Made by a program: the position numbers and the translations under genes. From Agromyces terreus (GTDB lineage: Bacteria > Actinomycetota > Actinomycetes > Actinomycetales > Microbacteriaceae), in assembly GCF_009749465.1 (NCBI RefSeq), contig NZ_WBIS01000012.1:1-64000 (forward strand): a stretch of DNA of 64,000 nucleotides. Direction: 5' to 3'. The stretch's first letter is position 1. Every line of letters begins with the position of its first letter. The notes under the pieces were generated by a model. The model saw only the letters and a program-made list of their open reading frames with translations, was not told the origin of the DNA and did no database searches. Positions 35,043-42,600 of the stretch are shown one piece after another.

Positions 35043-37351
35043 TCGCGACCACCTCTCCGGCTGCCAGCGTACCCGCCGAGCGAGGTCAGGGAGACGGCCG
35101 CCCGCCACTGCTCGCGCCTCGTGCGCGGCGCGGCGAGCCGCTGCTGCAGGTCGTCGACCGACTGCCACACGCGCTCGTCGTCGCCGGGCGCCGGACCGCT
35201 CGGCGCGAACACCGCCCGGTCGACGACCGATGCGAGCACGAGCGGAGCGAGACCGCCCACCGTCGCCGCCTGCTCGGCCCTCGTGGTGCCGGCACGGATC
35301 GGATACCCGTAGTCGGCGGCGGTGTCCGCGAACTCGAGCCATCCGCCCTCGATGCGCTCGACCTCGGTCTTCGCGCGCCGGCGCAGGCGGCGACGCCGCA
35401 GCTTCGCCACGATCACCGCGAGGAAGGGGCTGGCCAGGAGCGCCGCCGCGAGCACGACGAGGCCGGTGACCGTCAACACGTCGCGCAGCACCGCGATCCA
35501 CTGCTCGGATTCATCGCGCGGCCCCTCGTCGGCGCGGTCGCCGGCGTCGTCGCCGACGTCGATCCGTGTGCGCTCGGGAGGGGGCGGCAGCGCCGACTGC
35601 GGGCGCTCCACGGTCATCGGCTGGTCGGGCTCGCGATCGGGCACGGGCCTCGGCAGCGGGTTCGGGTCCACCGCGATCCACGTGCCGTTCGCGCGTTCGA
35701 CCTCGATCCACGCCTGGAGGTCGCTCCGCCGGAAGACGGTGACGTCCTCGGATGCCGCGGCATCGCCGGAGCCCGACGCCGCGGCATCCGTCGCCCGATA
35801 CCCGACCACGACCCGCGCGGGGAACCCGATCTCGCGCGCCATCATCGCCGCGGCGACGGCGTACTGCTCGCCGTCGCCGAGCATCGGCACATCGGTGGCG
35901 AGCTGGGTCAGCCGGTCGAGCGCGTGGCCCGACCGGCTCGGGACCTCGCCGTCGGTGCCGTGGCTGATGTAGCCGACGTTCCGCAGCGCCGCGATCGCCG
36001 CGGCCAGCCGCTCCCCCTCCGGATCGGAGGCCGGCGCCCACTCGTCGAGCAGGCTCGCGAGCTCGGTCGGCAGCGCGGGCGCCGCCGGGAGCACGCTCGT
36101 GCCCGGCCGGAGCGCGCGCACGCTCGCCGGCTCGGCCACGGCCACCGACCACGCCGTGTATCGGTCGCCCCGCTCGAGGCCCGGGGTGACCGCGGCCGTG
36201 CCCGTGGTGTCGTTGTAGAAGAACCCGTCGGCGAGGGTCTCGGCGCGCGTTCCGCGGAACTCGATGCGCTCGAGCCGGTCGACGCCGGGCACCCACACGT
36301 CGTCGTAGGCGAGCACGTGCACGCCGAGCCGCATCTGCGCGCCGCGCGTGCCCGACTGGTCGAGCCGGTAGGGCACGCGGGTGAAGGTGCCCGAGAGCGA
36401 CGTGCCGTCGGAGCCGCCCACCGTGTAGACGACGCCGTCGTAGGTGTCCATGGTCGCGACCCGCAGCCCGGCGCCCGGCGAGAGCCCGGTGACCTCGAGC
36501 ATCGCCTCGTCGGCGGTCTCCGGCGCGAAGGCGGCGCGGAACGCGGCCAACGGGCTCTCGTGGTCGCGCGGTTCGAACGGCGGCTGCACCTCCGAACGGA
36601 TCACCGTCCGGGCCTGCACGGGCGCGAGCGTCGCCGTCGCCGTCGCGCCCACGAGCGCGACCGCGAGGATCACGGATGCCCCGAGCACGCGTCGCGCGTC
36701 GGCGAGGGCGTGCTCCATGCCGCCGCGTCCGACGGCCGCGCGGCGGTCGGCGACGGCGACGAACGCCATCCACGCGACGACCGCGACGAGGAAGGCCAGG
36801 CCGCCCGTCAGCGCGAAGGCGCCGTGCACGACGCCGAGGAGGATGCCGGCGGCCATGAGTCCCGCCGGGGGCAGCACCGCGAGCACCGGATGCCGCGTGC
36901 GGAACGCGATCGTGACCGCAGCCGTCGAGGCGACCAGCCCGAGCAGGAACGGCGGAACGAGGAGCGCCTGGTACGAGCCGACGGGCACGCTGATGGTCAC
37001 GAGCTGCTTCCACGACAGCGCGGTGGCGGTGATGAGCTCGAGGATGCCTTGCGGCGTCGGGAGCACGCCCGCCACCGCCTGGGACGGCACCGCCGCCGGC
37101 ACGCCGAGCACGAGGAAGGCGACCGCGATCGCGACGAGCACCGCCCACGTCGGCCACGAGCGCCGCGCCCCGATGAGCGCGATCGCCGTGCCCGCCGCGA
37201 TCGCGACGGCCGCGGCGACGATGAAGCCCCAACTCTCGTACACGGGCCACCACGGGATCATGGCGGCGCCGAGCGCGACGACGAGCAGGAGCACCGCGAC
37301 GGTCGCGCCGACCGGCGAACCGCCGACGACCGGGCCCGTGCGCGCGCTCAT
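35039..37351 (-). CDS. Transglutaminase-like (TgpA type) membrane protein, catalytic Cys and His replaced
   Basis: A 770-residue membrane protein. Several helices span about residues 10-260. An extracytoplasmic transglutaminase-like domain lies at about 470-610, with one more helix near 650 and a cytoplasmic tail. The domain aligns well, as in AAAMMAREIGFPARVVVGYR, but the catalytic Cys of GxCEQ(F/Y)A is Gly (LGDGEQYAVA). The catalytic His of HAW is Gln (LQAWIEV). Only the Asp (VDPNP) remains. It is therefore probably a pseudoenzyme or protein-binding module. DUF58-transglutaminase-MoxR neighbours are a known conserved trio. Start and stop overlap both neighbours. Confidence 0.85.
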   Translation of the reverse strand: MSARTGPVVGGSPVGATVAVLLLVVALGAAMIPWWPVYESWGFIVAAAVAIAAGTAIALIGARRSWPTWAVLVAIAVAFLVLGVPAAVPSQAVAGVLPTPQGILELITATALSWKQLVTISVPVGSYQALLVPPFLLGLVASTAAVTIAFRTRHPVLAVLPPAGLMAAGILLGVVHGAFALTGGLAFLVAVVAWMAFVAVADRRAAVGRGGMEHALADARRVLGASVILAVALVGATATATLAPVQARTVIRSEVQPPFEPRDHESPLAAFRAAFAPETADEAMLEVTGLSPGAGLRVATMDTYDGVVYTVGGSDGTSLSGTFTRVPYRLDQSGTRGAQMRLGVHVLAYDDVWVPGVDRLERIEFRGTRAETLADGFFYNDTTGTAAVTPGLERGDRYTAWSVAVAEPASVRALRPGTSVLPAAPALPTELASLLDEWAPASDPEGERLAAAIAALRNVGYISHGTDGEVPSRSGHALDRLTQLATDVPMLGDGEQYAVAAAMMAREIGFPARVVVGYRATDAAASGSGDAAASEDVTVFRRSDLQAWIEVERANGTWIAVDPNPLPRPVPDREPDQPMTVERPQSALPPPPERTRIDVGDDAGDRADEGPRDESEQWIAVLRDVLTVTGLVVLAAALLASPFLAVIVAKLRRRRLRRRAKTEVERIEGGWLEFADTAADYGYPIRAGTTRAEQAATVGGLAPLVLASVVDRAVFAPSGPAPGDDERVWQSVDDLQQRLAAPRTRREQWRAAVSLTSLGGYAGSRRGGRE

Positions 37352-38676
37352 GCGACGGAGGCCGTTCGCGCGAGCATCGCCCGGAGGTCCTCGAGGTATC
37401 CGATGCCGAAGACGGTGAACCCGGCGACGGTGCGCGCCGTGGCCTCCCCCTCCGGCGAGCACCGGACGGCGATCGTCTCGACGCCGCCGGGCAGCTTCGA
37501 CGCCGCCGCGCGGAGCTCGGTGACCGCGCGCGCCGTGCCGGTCACGAGGAAGGCGAGGGAGACGCCGGGCATGGCCTCGGCGGCGGCCCTGGAGACATCC
37601 GCCAACGTGGTGGCTCGGGCGTCGCGCTCGATCGTGCAGAGCGCATCGAGGAGCCGGTCGCGGGTCACGGTCGGGAGCTCGCGCATCGCGGATGCCGCGC
37701 CTGCGCGCCCGCCTTCGCCCACACGCCCGGACACCACGAACGAGACGGTCCTGGCGTCACGGATGGCGCGTGCCCCGACGGATGCCGCGGCGCTCACGGC
37801 GAGCTCGAACTCCGCCTCGTCGACGTAGGCCTCGGGATCGAGGTCGAGCACGACCACGAGCCGGCTCCGGCGGGTCTCCTCGAACTGGCGGACCATGAAG
37901 GTGCCGGTCTTCGCCGAGCTCTTCCAGTGGATGAAGCGCCGGTCGTCGCCGGGGAGGTACTCGCGGAGGGCGTGGAAGGCGATGTCGCTCGCCGTCAGGT
38001 CGCGCGTCGGCGAGCCCTCCAGGTCGCGGATGAACCCCGAGCTCAGCGCCGCGATCGCGACCGTGCGCGGATGCACCCGCAGTTCGACGGTCTGCGACCA
38101 GACGATCTCGCGGCGCATGAGCCCGAGCGGATCCGCCCGCACCGTGCGGGTCGGCCCCACCTGCACGAGCCCGCGTCGCTCGGCGGGCACGCGGAAGCTG
38201 CGCTCGAAGGACCCGCCGCGGGGTATGGCGGGCAGCGCCCACTCGATCGTGCGGGCGCCCACCGGCAGTTCGAGCCGCACGCCGCCCCACCGGCGCGGAC
38301 CGGGATTGGACGCGACGAGCCTCGCGTTCGCGGGCTCGCCGACGACGACCCGCGAGACCGGGAGCGTGAGGTCCACGCTCGACGCACCGCGGCCGAACAG
38401 CCACGCCGACGCGGCGACCGCCACGATGAGCAGCCCCGATCCGAGGGCGATCGCCTCGACCCACCCCCACATGAACCCGACCACGAGGGCGAACAGCCCG
38501 CCCGCGATCGTCATCCACCCGCGCGCGGTGACGACCGAACCGACCTGCGCCTGCCACCGGCCGAACGTGGACGCCGCGCCGGCGACCCCGCGCACGAGAT
38601 GCGCGATGAGCGCGGCGAGCACCCCCTCGCGCCGAGCGTCCTCGGGCATGGTGGTGCGGGTCGGGGTGAGGCTCAC
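37348..38676 (-). CDS. DUF58 domain protein
   Basis: A 442-residue protein with two hydrophobic helices (about residues 55-95) and a cytoplasmic DUF58 domain. The family core reads REYLPGDDRRFIHWKSSAKT (about residue 238). A VWA-like half begins at VVVLDLDPEAY; its metal site is incomplete. DUF58 proteins work with MoxR ATPases in assembling or activating membrane complexes. GTG 38676 overlaps the moxR stop, and its own stop overlaps the transglutaminase-like gene. Confidence 0.88.
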   Translation of the reverse strand: MSLTPTRTTMPEDARREGVLAALIAHLVRGVAGAASTFGRWQAQVGSVVTARGWMTIAGGLFALVVGFMWGWVEAIALGSGLLIVAVAASAWLFGRGASSVDLTLPVSRVVVGEPANARLVASNPGPRRWGGVRLELPVGARTIEWALPAIPRGGSFERSFRVPAERRGLVQVGPTRTVRADPLGLMRREIVWSQTVELRVHPRTVAIAALSSGFIRDLEGSPTRDLTASDIAFHALREYLPGDDRRFIHWKSSAKTGTFMVRQFEETRRSRLVVVLDLDPEAYVDEAEFELAVSAAASVGARAIRDARTVSFVVSGRVGEGGRAGAASAMRELPTVTRDRLLDALCTIERDARATTLADVSRAAAEAMPGVSLAFLVTGTARAVTELRAAASKLPGGVETIAVRCSPEGEATARTVAGFTVFGIGYLEDLRAMLARTASVA

Positions 38677-39665
38677 ACCGCTTGCCTCGTCGACGGGGGC
38701 GGCGTCTCGATGAGCACCTGCGAGACGAGGTTCGAGGCGGTGACCCCGTCGAACTCCGCCTCGGCGTCGAGGATCAGCCGGTGCGCGAGCACGGGCTCGG
38801 CGAGCGCCTTGACGTCGTCGGGGACCACGTAGTGCCGACCCCGTCCGGCGGCGTGCGTCTTCGCGGCGCGGATCAGCGCCAGCGCACCGCGCACGCTGAC
38901 CCCGAGGCGCACCTCCCGCGCGGTCCGCGTGGCGTCCACGAGCCGTGCGACGTAGTCGTGGATCGTGGGGTCGACGAAGACGGTGCGGGCCGACGCGGCC
39001 ATCGCGACGATCTCCTCGCCGTCGAGCTGCGCCGCGATCTGGTGCCCGTGCGCGCGCTGGTCGGCGCCCTCCAGGATCCGGATCGTCGACGCGTGGTCGG
39101 GGTAGCCGATCGAGGTGCGCATGAGGAACCGGTCGAGCTGCGCCTCCGGCAGGCGGTACGTGCCGGCCTGCTCGACCGGATTCTGCGTGGCGATGACCAT
39201 GAACGGATGCCCCACCGCGTGCGTCTGCCCGTCGACGGTGACCTGCCCCTCCTCCATGACCTCCAGGAGGGCCGACTGCGTCTTCGGGCTCGCGCGGTTG
39301 ATCTCGTCGGCGAGGACGATGCTCGCGAACACCGGCCCCGGGTGGAACTCGAACCGGCCGCTGCGCTGGTCGTAGACGGTGACGCCGGTGATGTCGCCCG
39401 GCAGCAGGTCGGGGGTGAACTGCACCCGGTTGCTCGTGCCCTTGACCGACTGCGCCATGGCGCGTGCGAGCGACGTCTTGCCGGTGCCCGGCACGTCGTC
39501 GAGCAGCAGGTGCCCTTCGCTCAGCAGCGCGGTGAACGCGAGGCGCACCACGCGGTTCTTGCCGAGCAGCACCTCTTCGACCGCGCCGACGAGCCGGTCG
39601 AGGTTCGCGGCGAAGCTCGAGGCCTCTTCGGGCGTCATCGTCATTCTGGCTCCATCGGTGATCAC
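38673..39665 (-). CDS. MoxR-family AAA+ ATPase
   Basis: A cytoplasmic chaperone-like AAA+ ATPase of 330 residues. Walker A is DVPGTGKTSLARAM (about residue 58), Walker B LADEINRASPKTQSALLEVM, sensor 1 ATQNPVEQAGTYRLPEAQLD, and the lid shows GVSVRGALALIRAAK. GTG 39665 overlaps the upstream stop as GTGA. ATG 39644 with GGAG at five bases is a good alternative (323 residues). MoxR and DUF58 partners usually mature or insert a metal or cofactor into VWA-bearing complexes. Confidence 0.9.
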   Translation of the reverse strand: MITDGARMTMTPEEASSFAANLDRLVGAVEEVLLGKNRVVRLAFTALLSEGHLLLDDVPGTGKTSLARAMAQSVKGTSNRVQFTPDLLPGDITGVTVYDQRSGRFEFHPGPVFASIVLADEINRASPKTQSALLEVMEEGQVTVDGQTHAVGHPFMVIATQNPVEQAGTYRLPEAQLDRFLMRTSIGYPDHASTIRILEGADQRAHGHQIAAQLDGEEIVAMAASARTVFVDPTIHDYVARLVDATRTAREVRLGVSVRGALALIRAAKTHAAGRGRHYVVPDDVKALAEPVLAHRLILDAEAEFDGVTASNLVSQVLIETPPPSTRQAV

Positions 39666-42600
39666 GGGTCGGTGTACCTCACTTTCACGCCGGCGACCTC
39701 AACATCCAACCAGACGCGGTCGTCGGGCTGCGCCCCGGGGATGCGGCAGCTCGTCGGGCGCTGCGCCGCGACGCCCTCCGGGTCGCCGTCCACCCCGCAG
39801 CGGAAGCTCGCGGGGATGCCCGAGTTGTCGGGTTCGCCCGTCCACGACCAGGCCGACCGTTCCGGATCCCACACGCGCGACGGCAGCGCGAACGTCAGCG
39901 AGGGCGAGGCGTCGGCGGGCAGCACCGCCGACCACGGCCCGCACGTGCCCCACGCCGAACACGACCTGACCTGGAAGCGCGCGGTCTCGCCGAACGGGCG
40001 GTTCAGCAACGCCCTCAGCCAGCCCGTGCCCGCGAACTCCCGAGGTTCGCCGATGCGCAGCCCGTTGGCATCGACGGCGACGATCTGCAGCCTCGACGAG
40101 GAGGGGCGGACCTCGGAGATGTAGCGGTCCCAGGTCTCGACGTTCAACCAGTCCATGCTGCTGCGGACCGAATCGATGCCGCCCGGCGCCGGCCGCACGA
40201 CGAGTCCCGCGACCGCCGTGTTGACGCAGGCCGACCGGTTGAAGCCCCACACGACGAACGAGTACTTGACGGAGTCGGCCACGGTGCCCGTGAAGGTCGC
40301 GCTCGTGGCATCCGGCCCCACCCTGACGACCTCGGACACGCCGCCGCCGCGGGACGGCGCGACCACCGCGCCCGGAGCGGGCGTCGTCACCGAGCAGGCC
40401 TGCGGCCCCGTCGGCACCGAGGCCACGCCGTCGGCGAGCCGCTGCACGAAGTACCCGCCGATGGCATCGCCGTTGCCGCCGAACGGCGACCATGCGACGG
40501 TCACCGTTCCGGCGTTCGCGTCGCCCTCCACGGTGATGCCGCCCGGCACCGGCGGCCCGAACGGCGTGCCGGAGGCCCTGGACTCCGACCACGTCGCCAT
40601 CGCGGGGTACGCCTCGTTGCGCGCGCTCACTGAGAACTCGACGAGGCTGCCGTTCGCGAGCGCCGGTGAGTCCACCGAGCAGCGGGACGCCGTGCACACC
40701 GAGCCCGCGTCGACCTCGAGCGGCACCCCGCCGACGACGAGGACGTACGAGTGCACCGGGCTGCCGTTGCCGACGGGAACGGGCGACCACTGGATGCGAA
40801 GCCGCCCATCGAGGGGCAGGGAACCGAGCCCGGTCGGGGCTCCGGGCACCACGTCCGACCAGATCGGCCCCGGGGCGGACAGCGGATCTGACAGGCCGAT
40901 CGCGTTGCGCGCCTGGACCTGCACCGTGACGGCGTTGACGCGGCCGTTGCCCGGCGTCGGCACGCGGCACGTCGTCGATGCGCACTCCGATGCGGCGACC
41001 TCGGTGCCGGACACCGCGTCGAGCAGCCCGATGCGGTAGCCCGTGATCGGCGAGTTGTTGAACGCCCCCGCGCCGAAGACGACGTCGAGGGTGCCGTCTC
41101 CGAATCCGGTGACCGCGGGCGCCGTCACCGGGTCGGGCCGATCCTGCACCGAGATCGTGACCGTGCCCCACGCGAACCGGCTCGGATCGTTCGTGGCATC
41201 CGCCACCTGATACTGCAGCGTCGTGTTGACGGGCTCGGCGTCGGCCGCGACGGTCACCGAGAGCGACGAGCGGTCGCCGGAGGGCACGATCGAGATGCCG
41301 TCGGCCGCGCCCCCGTCGAGACCGCGGACGGCCACCACCTGGAGGGGTTGGTCGGGGAACGGGTTGGTCGGGCGGTCGTTCTCCAGCACGTCGACGACGG
41401 TCGTCTTCCCGCGCGCTGCGATCGCCTGATCGGGCACCGGGCGGGCGATCGGCAGGGTCGAGGGCACGACGTCGACGGTGATGCGCCCCGGCGTCCCCTC
41501 GCCGGCCTCGTCCACCACGCCGACGGTCACCGAGCCCGTGCTGCCGATCTGCGCGGAGGCGGCGGCGATGATCGTGAGCTCGTCGCCCTCGAGCTCGAGG
41601 TCGAACCCTTCCGGCCGCGGCTCGACGATCCGGTACCGGAGTTCGTCCACCCGATCCCGATCCGCGTAGGTCGTGAGCTTCTCCAGCTCGATCAGCTTGG
41701 ACTCGCCCGGCTGGACGTCGATCGCGGCGCCGTCGAAGACCGGCGGCAGGTCCTCCGCCGCCAGCACCGTGATCGGGATCACGATCGTGCCGGTCCTCCC
41801 GGTGGGATCCTGAGCCGACTCGCCGTCGGTGACCGTGAACGAGATCGACGCGGGCCCGAAGTACCCCTCCTCGCTGCGGAACCTGAGCGTGTTCTCATCG
41901 ACCCACGCGTCCTCGCCGTCGCCGTGGGCGACACGCACGCTCGCGGCATCCGTGATCCGCACCGGTCGCCCGGATGCGGCGATCACGAAGTCCGCGATGT
42001 CCAGCCGCCTCGTCGCCCCGCTCCGCACGGCGACCCCGGGCGCGTCGCGCCGCAGCTGCGGCACCGCGTCGTCGTGCCCGGGGACCCAGATGAAGGCCGC
42101 CGTCACCACCCCCGGATCGTCGGGCCGCGCGACCAGGAACGGGATGATGCGGCGCTGGTCCTCGACGTCGACGCGGATGCGGCCGTCGGAGAGCACCTCG
42201 ACGCCGGTGCGGTACCCGTCGAGGAGTCCGACGTCGAGGTCCTCCGAATCGCCGTCGGCGAGGAACGTCTTCGCGAGCACGTCGACGTCGACCTGGTCGC
42301 GGTCGAGGATGTCGCTGAGGGTCAGCACCGCGTCCTCGACCTCCGGCCGGGCGAGCGGGGCCTCCTCGGCCGCGACGACGAGCACGAAGGCCGACGCCGT
42401 GCCGGCGTTCTCGTTCCGCACGGTGTAGCGGAACCCGTAGGTGTCCTCCTCCTCCGGCACCGCGATGTCGATGTGGTCGTCGACGATCTCGTGCGCGAGG
42501 TCGTTGCCGTTCGGCTCGACGTCCACGAGCGTGAGCGGGCTGCCGTCGGGGTCGCTGTCGTTGGCGAGGACCCGCACCGAGACCGTGCGGCCCGGGCGCA

